NCBI RefSeq assembly: GCF_003384725.1
Contig: NZ_QNVV01000005.1
Coordinates: forward strand, 156,887-220,886
DNA: 64,000 nucleotides
Origin: Chryseobacterium pennipullorum
GTDB lineage: Bacteria > Bacteroidota > Bacteroidia > Flavobacteriales > Weeksellaceae
Direction: 5' to 3'
How positions within the stretch are numbered: the first letter of the stretch is position 1; every line of letters begins with the position of its first letter. Of this stretch, positions 26,119 to 34,514 are shown piece by piece. Both the position numbers and the translations under genes were made by a program. The notes below the pieces were generated by a model. It saw nothing but the letters and a program-made list of their open reading frames with translations, ran no database searches and was not told the DNA's origin.

Positions 26119-27114
26119 TCAGATCGCTTTTCTCAGTTTTTTATAGAAAGCTTCTTCAAGATCTGCAATATGCAGCATCGTTTTAGACAATTCGTTATAG
26201 ATATTGCTTTTGGAGTTTCTGTTTTTGTAGACTCTGGCAATATCTACCGCAAAATCTCTCCACAGATCCCCTATTGCAGTAATTTCCTTTGACAGTTCCT
26301 TCAATTCGTCATTTTTTAGGATTACTGCTGCTTCCTGAAGAAATGCGCCGTAGATAAACCTGAAGCCGCCACCGCCGGTTCCTATTTCCTCCTGCATTCT
26401 GATCAGTTGCCCCAGATAATGGTTGGTTACTTTTGTGCCTTTCTTTTCTGCCCATTTCGGAATGCTCTTCGCGACCCATCTCATGGCTTTCACACCGATA
26501 AGCGGTACCGGTGCCAGCATATTTTTGCAGGTATCCCTGATTCCTTTTTTGATGGCTTCTTCCAGATTGATATTTTCAGGGACATACACAGGATAGTACA
26601 TATGGCCTTTTGGAGGAAGTGCCCCTTTGGCATATCGCACTTTTTCCAGTTCTGCTTCGGAGAGCGAGGTTACATAATCCATCACCGGATCACTGATGAG
26701 AAATTGTCCGTTTTCTTTTCCGTATACTACCAGGTTGTGGGCATTGAAATGGAACTTATATTCTTCCGGGAAATAAGTAAGGTTGAAAACTCCTACCTGA
26801 AGTCCTGTTGGGATGTTTTGTTCCAGATTTCTTTCCAAAGCCTTTTGGGCATCCTTAGGATTTGAGAATTTTTCTCTTTTTATTTTAATGCCTAACCTTT
26901 TGGCTGCTTTACTGAAAATTGCTCCTGGCATAGGGCGGTAGCTGAAACCCGGTGCAAAATTCACCTTTAGAAAAGGGAGGTAAACAAAGAACAGCCCGGA
27001 TCCGATCCCGAAGATCATCGGTTCACTGAGTTTCAGTCCTTTATTAAGCAGTAGATTAGAGGCAACACCGTTTTCGCAATGTGCAGTCTGATGGTGTTCA
27101 AAGTTTAGTTTCAT
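26119..27114 (-). CDS. BtrH-like acyltransferase (BtrH N-terminal domain plus DUF4872-like region)
   Basis: The N-terminal domain is papain-like, with Cys13 (HCENGVASNLL), His126 (FNAHNLVVYG) and Asp142 (LISDPVM). BtrH moves an acyl group from ACP to an acceptor in butirosin synthesis. The C-terminal 170 residues (APVPLIGVKAMRWVAKSIPKW, GGGGFRFIYGAFLQEAA) resemble the associated DUF4872 region. In this operon it is my leading candidate for esterifying the aryl polyene from its ACP onto the dialkylresorcinol hydroxyl. No signal peptide is present, so it acts in the cytoplasm. The reaction is inferred, not shown. Confidence 0.83.
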   Translation of the reverse strand: MKLNFEHHQTAHCENGVASNLLLNKGLKLSEPMIFGIGSGLFFVYLPFLKVNFAPGFSYRPMPGAIFSKAAKRLGIKIKREKFSNPKDAQKALERNLEQNIPTGLQVGVFNLTYFPEEYKFHFNAHNLVVYGKENGQFLISDPVMDYVTSLSEAELEKVRYAKGALPPKGHMYYPVYVPENINLEEAIKKGIRDTCKNMLAPVPLIGVKAMRWVAKSIPKWAEKKGTKVTNHYLGQLIRMQEEIGTGGGGFRFIYGAFLQEAAVILKNDELKELSKEITAIGDLWRDFAVDIARVYKNRNSKSNIYNELSKTMLHIADLEEAFYKKLRKAI

Positions 27115-27174
27115 TGAGCTTGTATCTTTTTCCTTGGAAATTTGGATTATTGGATGTTATACATCCTGTACCAT

Positions 27175-27579
27175 TTATTTTCCATCGAATTTTTTTAATT
27201 CATCCACTGAAATTCCGAATGCATCAGCATACTTTTTCAGTGCATTTTCGCTTAGTGTTTTAAATATACCTGGTTTAAAATGTCTTTTTACTCTCCATTG
27301 CCACATTCCCACATACGAGGCAAGGACAGCCGGATCCATTTTATTCAGTTCCATAAAATAAAGAATCGGACTTGCTGTATTATTAGCGACCTGTTGCCTG
27401 GCTTCCTCAATTCTTTCATGAATAAGTTCCATAGATTCGTCCAAAGCAGCTTTCTTCGCATCCCAGCCTGTACTGTTTGCGGTTGTATAATTATCATTGT
27501 CATCCGTCACATACAGAACTTCAGTCATATTGGCGGATTTCAGGTTACTTTCGTCTTGGGGTAGGTCTTGTTTTTTCAT
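27175..27579 (-). CDS. Small protein with a C-terminal HTH-like segment
   Basis: This 134-residue protein is first in the minus-strand operon. Residues 1-85 are polar (AKKAALDESMELIHERIEEARQQV). The last 50 residues (DPAVLASYVGMWQWRVKRHFKPGIFKTLSENALKKYADAFGISVDELKKF) have the spacing of an XRE-type helix-turn-helix. It may be an operon-linked regulator or an assembly factor. No experimental analogue is known to me, so the function is open. Sixty bases separate it from the BtrH-like gene. Confidence 0.7.
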   Translation of the reverse strand: MKKQDLPQDESNLKSANMTEVLYVTDDNDNYTTANSTGWDAKKAALDESMELIHERIEEARQQVANNTASPILYFMELNKMDPAVLASYVGMWQWRVKRHFKPGIFKTLSENALKKYADAFGISVDELKKFDGK

Positions 27580-27871
27580 CTAAATAATGTTTAAACTTAT
27601 AGATTCCAGATGGAAAATAGTTCACCTGTTTTGATTTTTTAATCAGGTGGCTAAAATAGTGAAAATACATTATATGTAAATCATATTAAACAGGAGGGTA
27701 CTGTTGCCTCTAAGCATGGTGCTGCCATTGGGGATATTACGATTGAGAATACTATGATGTGAAGCTGTTCCTGTGGGTTTTCTATAGCAGTCAGTTTTTT
27801 AGGATAATATATTTGTATTTTTACAACTCGTCAAAAGAGTCTTATAGACATTTGAACAATTGCAGTATTAT
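27580..27871. other. Divergent intergenic region between the polyene operon and the AraC gene
   Basis: This gap must hold the start signals of the long minus-strand operon, but I see no exact minus-strand TAnnTTTG close to 27579. An inverted pair CACCTG...CAGGTG lies near 27625-27652, and a plus-strand -7 element TATATTTG is at 27808-27815, ahead of the AraC-type gene. The middle (27700-27790) is less AT-rich than the rest and shows no reading frame that I can support. Confidence 0.5.
27808..27815 (+). promoter_or_regulatory. Promoter -7 element of the AraC-type gene (TATATTTG)
   Basis: This exact TAnnTTTG lies 56 bases before ATG 27872. No TTG is at the expected -33 spacing. Confidence 0.5.
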
Positions 27872-28681
27872 ATGAAGATCAAAGTGAATTTTTATAAACC
27901 ATCTGATACTATTCTGAGCAAATATATCGAAGGGTTTTATTTTATTTCCAAACAAGAGATTGACCATTCTTTTCAATACCAAACCTTTCCAAACAATTAC
28001 AACATTGTTTCTATGTATCTGGATGCCACTGTGAAACTGGAAAAAGATAAAATTACAGTCTCTTCTGCTGAGCAGAAATTTACGTCAACCCTGGTCAAAA
28101 AATATATTACACCGCTGGAAGTCACCATTAATGCTATAGTGGATGAAATTACAATCTACTTTAAGCCTGCCGGACTTAATTACTTTATAGAGGAAATGTC
28201 TTCTTTGTTTGAAAATGACTATACCTATTTCAATCCTTTTGCTGATTATGAGGACGAAATGAAAAAGATATTCTTTACAGAAGAAAGAAGCCACCAATTG
28301 GAGCTGCTGGAGAAATACTGGATTTCAAAGCTTATTAAAAAAGACCTTGCACGGGTTGATGGCTGGCTTACGGATATCAATTCCCAAATGACCATCGAAG
28401 AAATAGCACATAAAAATCAGATGTCCAGACAATATCTGAACAAAACTTTTCAAAGATATGTAGGAAAGTCTCCTTCTGAATTTCGAAAGGTAAATAAATT
28501 CAGGAACTCTATTAACCAGAAAAACAACAATGATAATCTAATTGGTGTATCATTGGCCGCTGATTTTTATGATCAATCCCATTTCATCAGAAATTTTAAA
28601 GAACTGACTAAGATCAGTCCGGGATCTTTTTTCAATAGTGTTGATATCTCCAAAGAAAATATCTGGATGTTTAAAGAATAG
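27872..28681 (+). CDS. AraC-family transcriptional regulator
   Basis: The 269-residue protein has a variable N-terminal sensing domain and a C-terminal pair of helix-turn-helices. These are MTIEEIAHKNQMSRQYLNKTFQRYVGKSPSEFRKVNKFRNS and GVSLAADFYDQSHFIRNFKELTKISPGSFF, the standard AraC pattern (about residues 165-255). An in-frame TTG at 27860 precedes ATG 27872, and I prefer the ATG. It is divergent from the polyene operon and upstream of the erythromycin-esterase-like gene, so either could be its target. Confidence 0.9.
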   Translation: MKIKVNFYKPSDTILSKYIEGFYFISKQEIDHSFQYQTFPNNYNIVSMYLDATVKLEKDKITVSSAEQKFTSTLVKKYITPLEVTINAIVDEITIYFKPAGLNYFIEEMSSLFENDYTYFNPFADYEDEMKKIFFTEERSHQLELLEKYWISKLIKKDLARVDGWLTDINSQMTIEEIAHKNQMSRQYLNKTFQRYVGKSPSEFRKVNKFRNSINQKNNNDNLIGVSLAADFYDQSHFIRNFKELTKISPGSFFNSVDISKENIWMFKE

Positions 28682-28717
28682 TTTCCATTTGTACAATTAT
28701 AATCATGCGGCGCTTTA

Positions 28718-28725
28718 TATTTTTG
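28718..28725 (+). promoter_or_regulatory. Promoter -7 element (TATTTTTG)
   Basis: This exact TAnnTTTG lies 23 bases before ATG 28748, giving the erythromycin-esterase-like gene its own promoter despite being 66 bases behind the AraC-type gene. Confidence 0.5.
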
Positions 28726-28747
28726 TTTCAGCAATTATAAAACAAAA

Positions 28748-30016
28748 ATGAAAAATAAGATTATAGCGATGTTACTGATGATTGGACTTGTCAATCTTAA
28801 AGCCCAGGATCATTCCGTTAAAACAATTGAGCTTAATTTAAGTAAAGATGCTCTGAAAATAGGAGCTCCGGTTGCAAAAGAAATCGGGAACAATACAATT
28901 GTCGGTCTCGGAGAAGGGACGCATGGAACCAAAGAATTTAATGAAATACGGGCTGCGATCTCAAAAAAATTGATAACTAAAGATCATTTCAGTATTGTCT
29001 GTTTCGAGGCCCCGTATGGTGATGTTTATTATTTGAATAAGGCTGTTAATTCCAACGCGGATATAAAAGCAGCTATGAAGCAATATCTTATTTCCATATG
29101 GCAGACCAAGGAAATTGAAGATTTCCTGTTATGGATAAGAGAGTATAACAGAAATAATAAAAATCAGATTTTGCTTTCCGGTGTCGATTTTAACTTTGTA
29201 CTCAATTCTGTCAATATTCTTGAAAATGAGTTTAAAAATAAGCATACTCTAAAAGCATTAACAGATAGTCTGCTGCCAAAAGCTAGTTATCAGGATGAGA
29301 TGTGGAAAAAACAAAATGATAAAAGCTTCCGAATCGATATGCCGTCGCTTATAAAGAGTGGTACTCAGGCTTATGGATTAGTTCAGAATATTGAAGAAAC
29401 AGTAAAAAAAGAAAATATTAGCCTGTCCACTGGCGCAAAACTGGCGTTGGAAAATATAAAGTTAGGTTTTACTGTGATGTATGAAGCCAGCAAACAGAAT
29501 TATGAGATTTCCAGGGATCAGATGATGGCAGGCATGGTTACCAAAACACACCAGCTATATGATAACAAAAAGGTTATTGTTATCGCTCATAATGGGCATG
29601 TCTCCTTCAAATTCCCTTTTTCTGAGGATATGGGTATGGGCGGATACCTTAAAAAGCAGTTTGGTGAAAAATACTTCGCATTGGCAACACTAACATCAAC
29701 AGGTACCTATAGCGCTACTTTAGATAATATTGATACCAATGATAACAAATATAAGGCTTATCAGTTTCCCAATCCTTTAGAAGCCAGCTGGCAAAATTAT
29801 TTTTCAAAATTTAAAAATGAAAATTTTTATCTGAATCTTCGGGAGAACAACGGAACTCTTAAACAAAATTTATCCTTAGCTTTTTGGGGGTATTTTTATC
29901 TGGATCCTATAAAATATGAGAAAAATATATACACGGAAAAGATCAGTAATCTAAATGACTACTTCGATGGTATCATTTTCATCAGAAAAACAAATGCCTC
30001 AGAGCATTTAAACTGA
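28748..30016 (+). CDS. Secreted erythromycin-esterase-like protein
   Basis: A signal peptide (MKNKIIAMLLMIGLVNLKAQ) is followed by an Ere-family domain with GLGEGTHGTKEFNEIR (Glu56, His59, Glu66), CFEAPYG (Glu87) and VIAHNGHVSF, the residues used in the hydrolase site. Length is 422 aa. Members of this family include macrolide esterases but most are of unknown substrate, so the name must not be read as a resistance phenotype. A periplasmic ester hydrolase next to an ester-pigment cluster is suggestive only. Its own promoter and a strong terminator make it a single-gene unit. Confidence 0.85.
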   Translation: MKNKIIAMLLMIGLVNLKAQDHSVKTIELNLSKDALKIGAPVAKEIGNNTIVGLGEGTHGTKEFNEIRAAISKKLITKDHFSIVCFEAPYGDVYYLNKAVNSNADIKAAMKQYLISIWQTKEIEDFLLWIREYNRNNKNQILLSGVDFNFVLNSVNILENEFKNKHTLKALTDSLLPKASYQDEMWKKQNDKSFRIDMPSLIKSGTQAYGLVQNIEETVKKENISLSTGAKLALENIKLGFTVMYEASKQNYEISRDQMMAGMVTKTHQLYDNKKVIVIAHNGHVSFKFPFSEDMGMGGYLKKQFGEKYFALATLTSTGTYSATLDNIDTNDNKYKAYQFPNPLEASWQNYFSKFKNENFYLNLRENNGTLKQNLSLAFWGYFYLDPIKYEKNIYTEKISNLNDYFDGIIFIRKTNASEHLN

Positions 30017-30040
30017 TAGGGTAACCCCATGAGTCCTAAT

Positions 30041-30072
30041 AAAGGAGCTGAATTCTAAAATTCAGCTCCTTT
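30041..30072 (+). terminator. Rho-independent terminator
   Basis: A perfect 14-bp stem (AAAGGAGCTGAATT / AATTCAGCTCCTTT) with a CTAA loop begins 25 bases after the stop codon. The terminal TTT run then continues into ACTTTAT. Confidence 0.85.
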
Positions 30073-30294
30073 ACTTTATACAGTAAACATTTGATATACT
30101 TTTCATATAAGTATAACCATATTATTTTTTATTTGAATGTAATTCCTGTTAAACAGCTCAAAGAATCTAATCTTATCTGAAGCAATATCATCTGTGATAT
30201 ACTTTTACAGCAGATGAGTTGTAACAAGTGAGTGACAACGTAAGACTAATGTTTTTGAAATTTGGATAGAAAAAAATATTAATAAATAACAGCT
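30073..30294. other. Upstream region of the M16 peptidase gene
   Basis: This AT-rich gap has no reading frame that I can support. A TAATGTTTTTG stretch near 30247 resembles a loose -7 element for the M16 gene but does not match TAnnTTTG exactly. Confidence 0.35.
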
Positions 30295-33207
30295 ATGAAG
30301 AAGTTTTTTATTTCCGTATCGCTTTTCTGTATGTTGAGCGCAATGGCGCAGAAATTTGACACGCAGAAACTGACAGATGCTCAGGGATATACCTATGAAA
30401 CCGTAAAGAATGACCAGGCCGGAGTAAGAGTTTATACTCTTAAAAATGGTCTTAAGGTGTATCTGGCAAAAAATGAGGATGCCCCGAGAATTCAGACCTA
30501 TATTCCTGTAAGAACAGGATCCAATAATGACCCTGGTGATAATACCGGATTGGCTCACTACCTGGAACACATGGTCTTTAAGGGAACTTCCCACCTTGGA
30601 ACTCAGGACTGGACTAAAGAAAAAGCCCTGTTGCAGCAGATCTCGGATCTGTATGAACAGCATAAGGCAGAAAGAGATCCTGCAAAGAAAAAAGAACTTT
30701 ACAAAAAGATTGATGAGGTTTCCCAGGAAGCGTCAAAGTATGCAATTGCCAATGAGTATGATAAAGCAATCTCTTCATTAGGTGCAACCGGAACAAATGC
30801 ACATACATGGCTTGATGAAACTGTTTATAAAAATAATATTCCGTCCAATGAACTGGAAAAATGGCTGAGGGTAGAAAAAGAACGTTTTTCAGAGCTGGTA
30901 TTGCGTCTGTTCCATACAGAGCTTGAAGCGGTATACGAGGAATATAACAGGGCTCAGGATAACGACGGACGTCTGGTAAACTATGCTCTTATGGAGGCTC
31001 TTTTCCCGAAACATCCGAACGGACAACAAACAACCATTGGTACTTCTGAACACTTGAAGAGCCCTTCAATGGTCGCTATTCATAAGTATTTCGACACGTA
31101 CTACGTGCCTAATAATATGGCTGTTGTGCTGGTGGGTGATCTTGATTTTGATAAAACTATAAAATTAGTTGATCAATATTTCGGTGCATTCAAATACAAG
31201 GAACTTCCGATGAAAAAAATGGTTTCGGAAGAGCCGATGACCCAGATTGTGTCCAGAACGGTAAAAAGCCCTTCTACACAAAGAATGACAATGGCCTGGA
31301 GAACCGATTCCTACGGGACCAAGGAAGCAAGATTGGCTGATGTAGTGGCTGAAATTCTAAGCAATAGGGGAGATGCAGGATTAATTGATCTTAATATTAA
31401 CCAAAAGCAAAAGACTCTTGGTGCCGGAGCATATGAATCTCCTTTTAAGATGTATGGTTATTTTGGTTTGACGGTAACTCCTAAAGAAGGACAAAGCTTT
31501 GATGAAGCTAAAAAATTATTGCTGGATCAACTGGACCTTGTGAAAAAAGGACAATTTCCGGACTGGATGCTGAAAGCCATTGTCAATGATAAAAAAGTTC
31601 AGCGTATGAAGGGATTGGAAACAGCCGACGGATTAGCTACCGAACTATATGATTCCTATATCAAAGGAAGAACGTGGGAGCAGGAGCTGGATGAGATCAA
31701 TCAGTATGAAAAGATCACTAAAGCTGATGTCGTGAAGTTTGCCAATGAGTTCTTTAAAAATAATTATGTCGTTGTTTATAAAGAAAAAGGCGTGAATGAC
31801 AAGCTTGTTAGAGTGGAGAATCCTGGTATCACCCCGATTAAACTCAACAGGGAAGCACAATCTCCGTTCCTTAAAGACATTCTGAATACAAAAGTAGCAG
31901 AGATCAAGCCGGAGTTTATTGATTATAAAACGGCCATTCATACTTCGCAGGTAAAAGACAAGACGGTAAGTTTTGTGAAAAACAAGTACAACGAAATTGC
32001 TCAGGTAAGCTATGTGTTCCCTTTTGGAACAGATAACGACAAAGAGCTTTCTCTAGCAGGAACTCTTTTTGAATATCTGGGCACGGACAAATACAGCCCG
32101 GAACAGCTGAAAGAAGAATTTTATCAATTGGGAATCAGCTACAGCATCAGAACTTCCAATGACCAGGTGATCATTACCTTAAGTGGTCTTGAAAGCAATA
32201 TGAAAAAAGGAGTAGCGCTGATGAACCACTGGATGAGCAATGTAAAAGCAGATAAAGCCGTGTACACTCAGACCGTAAAAACTATTCTGGAAGCAAGGGC
32301 TGCTGCTAAAAAAGATAAAGTAAGAATTATGGGAGCGCTATCAAATTATGCTAAGTATGGTAAAGACTCCAGAATGACCGATGTGATTTCAAAAGAACGC
32401 CTTGAAAGTATTGATGTTTCGGAATTGATGAAAAAGATAAAAACACTGAATCAATATCCTTACCAGGTTTTACTTTACGGGCAGGATAAGTCCGGGCTGG
32501 AGAAAGCGATTCAGCCTTTCATTGTCAATACAAGCCTGCAGCCTGCAAAAGCGAAGGAATATGCAGAACCTGCAACAACGGGAAAAGTATATTTTACGAA
32601 TTATGATATGGTACAGATGGAAATGGCTAAAGTAGCCAAGGCAAGTCCTGTCAACCTGAATAACTTCGGGAAAGCAAATGTTTTCAACGAGTATTTCGGA
32701 AGAGGATTATCTTCTATTGTTTTCCAGGAAATCAGAGAGAGCAAATCATTGGCATATACTGCTTATGTTTCGTATGCTAATGCATCGGAAAAAGGACATG
32801 CTAACTATATTACCAACTATATCGGAACGCAGTCCAACAAGCTTCCTCTTGCTGTTACTGCTATGAATGAGCTGATGGTAGAATTGCCGCAGATCCCGGC
32901 GCAATTTGAAAATTCCAAAGGGTCTGCCCTTAAGCAGATCGCATCCAACAGGATCAACAGAACAAATATTTTCTTCAGCCAGCTGGCTCTGAAAAAACTG
33001 GGTGTAGATAATGACATCAGGAAAGATATTTACGCTGAAATCCAGGGACTGACGTTGCCACAGCTGACAGGCTTCTATAACACTGAGGTGAAACCTGTAC
33101 AATATAATACAGCTATCATCGGGAAGAAAGAAAACCTGAATATGGAATCCATCAATAAAATGGGCCAATTCCAGGAAGTGTCCCTTGAAGAGATCTTCGG
33201 ATACTAA
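30295..33207 (+). CDS. Secreted M16-family (insulinase/pitrilysin-type) zinc peptidase
   Basis: The 970-residue protein has a signal peptide (KKFFISVSLFCMLSAMAQ) and two M16 halves. The active half has the inverted zinc motif H88-YLE91-H92 (GLAHYLEHMVFKGT), the downstream Glu in LEAVYEEYNRAQDND, and NAHTWLDETVY. The C-terminal half lacks a zinc motif, as usual, and has the RGLSSIVFQEIRESKSLAYTAY pattern. It would degrade peptides in the periplasm. It separates the two pigment loci and shows no link to them. Confidence 0.92.
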   Translation: MKKFFISVSLFCMLSAMAQKFDTQKLTDAQGYTYETVKNDQAGVRVYTLKNGLKVYLAKNEDAPRIQTYIPVRTGSNNDPGDNTGLAHYLEHMVFKGTSHLGTQDWTKEKALLQQISDLYEQHKAERDPAKKKELYKKIDEVSQEASKYAIANEYDKAISSLGATGTNAHTWLDETVYKNNIPSNELEKWLRVEKERFSELVLRLFHTELEAVYEEYNRAQDNDGRLVNYALMEALFPKHPNGQQTTIGTSEHLKSPSMVAIHKYFDTYYVPNNMAVVLVGDLDFDKTIKLVDQYFGAFKYKELPMKKMVSEEPMTQIVSRTVKSPSTQRMTMAWRTDSYGTKEARLADVVAEILSNRGDAGLIDLNINQKQKTLGAGAYESPFKMYGYFGLTVTPKEGQSFDEAKKLLLDQLDLVKKGQFPDWMLKAIVNDKKVQRMKGLETADGLATELYDSYIKGRTWEQELDEINQYEKITKADVVKFANEFFKNNYVVVYKEKGVNDKLVRVENPGITPIKLNREAQSPFLKDILNTKVAEIKPEFIDYKTAIHTSQVKDKTVSFVKNKYNEIAQVSYVFPFGTDNDKELSLAGTLFEYLGTDKYSPEQLKEEFYQLGISYSIRTSNDQVIITLSGLESNMKKGVALMNHWMSNVKADKAVYTQTVKTILEARAAAKKDKVRIMGALSNYAKYGKDSRMTDVISKERLESIDVSELMKKIKTLNQYPYQVLLYGQDKSGLEKAIQPFIVNTSLQPAKAKEYAEPATTGKVYFTNYDMVQMEMAKVAKASPVNLNNFGKANVFNEYFGRGLSSIVFQEIRESKSLAYTAYVSYANASEKGHANYITNYIGTQSNKLPLAVTAMNELMVELPQIPAQFENSKGSALKQIASNRINRTNIFFSQLALKKLGVDNDIRKDIYAEIQGLTLPQLTGFYNTEVKPVQYNTAIIGKKENLNMESINKMGQFQEVSLEEIFGY

Positions 33208-33229
33208 TATTCTAGTTTAAATAATAGGT

Positions 33230-33255
33230 AAAGTGGAGCAGAAATGTTCCACTTT
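33230..33255 (+). terminator. Terminator of the M16 gene
   Basis: An 8-bp stem AAAGTGGA / TCCACTTT with a 10-base loop is followed by TTTTTG, 23 bases after the stop codon. Confidence 0.75.
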
Positions 33256-33311
33256 TTTTGTTCAGATACGTCATGTTGCTACGAGCTTACGTTCCACAGT
33301 ATTTTGTACAA

Positions 33312-33327
33312 TGTTTCACGTGAAATA
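33312..33327. other. Candidate parS (ParB-binding) site
   Basis: TGTTTCACGTGAAATA differs from the widely conserved parS consensus TGTTTCACGTGAAACA at a single position. ParB proteins nucleate on such sites, which are usually concentrated around the chromosome origin. The site is intergenic, as many parS sites are. Neither parA nor parB is in the window. Confidence 0.6.
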
Positions 33328-33488
33328 TTTTGTTATATTGACGAAAATATCCGAATAGGATGCTATGATTTCCTGGGATTGTAAGGATGAGATCTGATAA
33401 GGCACGCGTTCGCAATAGAATGATCCATTATGGTATTTTCGATCGTAAAAGCGTTTTTACTTAGCAGCAAGTGCTATCGATGCATTAG

Positions 33489-33524
33489 TTGAATTTTAAT
33501 TCAATAGAGGCGGGCTTTAGCCCG
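33489..33524. repeat. Tandem short palindromes (REP-like)
   Basis: A 16-base perfect palindrome TTGAATTTTAATTCAA (33489-33504) is followed 6 bases later by CGGGCTTTAGCCCG (33511-33524). The GC-rich stem is unlike its AT-rich surroundings and looks like a dispersed intergenic element. Confidence 0.5.
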
Positions 33525-33590
33525 TCTAATTCATACGGCTTTACCAAAACCTAATAATGGTGAGCCGAATAAAGGCTAATCCTGAAAAAA

Positions 33591-33618
33591 ATAAAGCTGA
33601 ACAAACGTTCAGCTTTAT
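33591..33618 (-). terminator. Terminator of the dar operon
   Basis: A 12-bp perfect stem ATAAAGCTGAAC / GTTCAGCTTTAT with an AAAC loop lies 20 bases past the last stop of the minus-strand operon. The A-rich left flank gives a U-tract in the minus-strand transcript, and the right flank ATGATTTTTTC could also serve plus-strand transcription. Confidence 0.8.
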
Positions 33619-33638
33619 GATTTTTTCTTTCTTTGAAA

Positions 33639-34076
33639 TTATACCTCCTGAATAAACAGGTTGATTTCTGCTCTGATTAATAATTCGTCATTGTTAAATG
33701 TTTCACAGAAGATGTGACAGATATTTTCAAACTGGGAAATCAGTGATGCTTTAGAAATAATGGTGTCATTTACTTTGGGAAGGGCAAAAATTTCAATTTT
33801 TTTGATGTTGGTGATAAAACCTATTACTTTGGTGTCTGCTTCCGGGTTTTCAAAGAAGCTTTGTCCGAGAATAGATGAGCAGGTCTGGGCCAGGTTTTCA
33901 ATTAAACCGGCTTCAACGAATTCACCATTGTGAACAAACACATTGTCTGCTTTTATATCAAAGGAGGTCACTACCTTTTCCTTGGTCAGTTCCAGGATAT
34001 AGTCTGCCATCAGCATCGGTTCACGATGAGGTAAAAAGTTGTGGATATTGATGATTTGGTCCTCCCTTATTTTCAT
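33639..34076 (-). CDS. Hotdog-fold protein, ApeP-like 3-hydroxyacyl-ACP dehydratase
   Basis: The 145-residue protein shows NFLPHREPMLMADYILEL and VEAGLIENLAQTCS, the pattern of the ApeP-type hotdog dehydratases of aryl polyene clusters. Glu60 in GLIENLAQ occupies the usual catalytic acid site and His17 lies in the PHRxPM motif. It is the last gene of the dar operon, 6 bases after a similar hotdog gene. The two may form a heterodimer or work on different chain stages. Confidence 0.78.
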   Translation of the reverse strand: MKIREDQIINIHNFLPHREPMLMADYILELTKEKVVTSFDIKADNVFVHNGEFVEAGLIENLAQTCSSILGQSFFENPEADTKVIGFITNIKKIEIFALPKVNDTIISKASLISQFENICHIFCETFNNDELLIRAEINLFIQEV

Positions 34077-34082
34077 GATAAG

Positions 34083-34514
34083 TTATTTTACAGCCGTTTT
34101 CATTTGAGATTTTGCGATCACTTCACCATTCAGGCGGGTAATGATATCTACCAGGGTTACACCCATTACTTCATTGAGAATGGTAACTTCTGATGTCAGG
34201 AGATCTCCGGTTTTGGGCAATACTTCTGCTTCAAAAGACTTGATGGCCCCAATATATCCTGTTGGCGCGTCTTTGCCCAGCAAATGGTACTTATATCCGG
34301 TGTGCAAAGCAACACTTTGTGCCTGATGCTCTATAAGCCCTGAAGCCTGAAAAACGCCGTCCTGAATAAAAAGGTTGCCTTCCTTTATTTCAAATCCCGA
34401 AATGAGGTGGCTTTCTGAGTATTCTGACAGTTCATGTACCATTACAAAAGGGAAGCGCTGCGGAATAAGGCTTTCTACAAAATCTTTGTCGGATGTGGGC
34501 AGTCTGTTTTCCAT
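34083..34514 (-). CDS. Hotdog-fold protein, FabZ/ApeP-like dehydratase
   Basis: The 143-residue protein carries LIPQRFPFVMVHELSEYS and FQASGLIEHQAQSVALHTG, a hotdog dehydratase pattern parallel to its neighbour, with Glu62 in GLIEHQAQ. It starts at ATG 34514, whose A is the last base of the darB TAA stop, so translation is coupled. The frame extends 24 bases further upstream into darB, but that would be a longer overlap. Confidence 0.78.
   Translation of the reverse strand: MENRLPTSDKDFVESLIPQRFPFVMVHELSEYSESHLISGFEIKEGNLFIQDGVFQASGLIEHQAQSVALHTGYKYHLLGKDAPTGYIGAIKSFEAEVLPKTGDLLTSEVTILNEVMGVTLVDIITRLNGEVIAKSQMKTAVK

Larger units (their letters stand above)
33256..33590. other. Gene-free stretch holding a parS-like site and palindromes
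   Basis: This 335-base gap between two converging genes has no supportable reading frame. It carries the 16-base parS-like palindrome at 33312-33327 and two adjacent short palindromes at 33489-33524. The rest shows no feature that I can name. Confidence 0.6.

Noticed and set aside
28748..30016. Reading the erythromycin-esterase-like protein as a macrolide resistance gene
   Set aside because: The family is broad and most members have no shown macrolide activity. The sequence alone does not support a resistance call.
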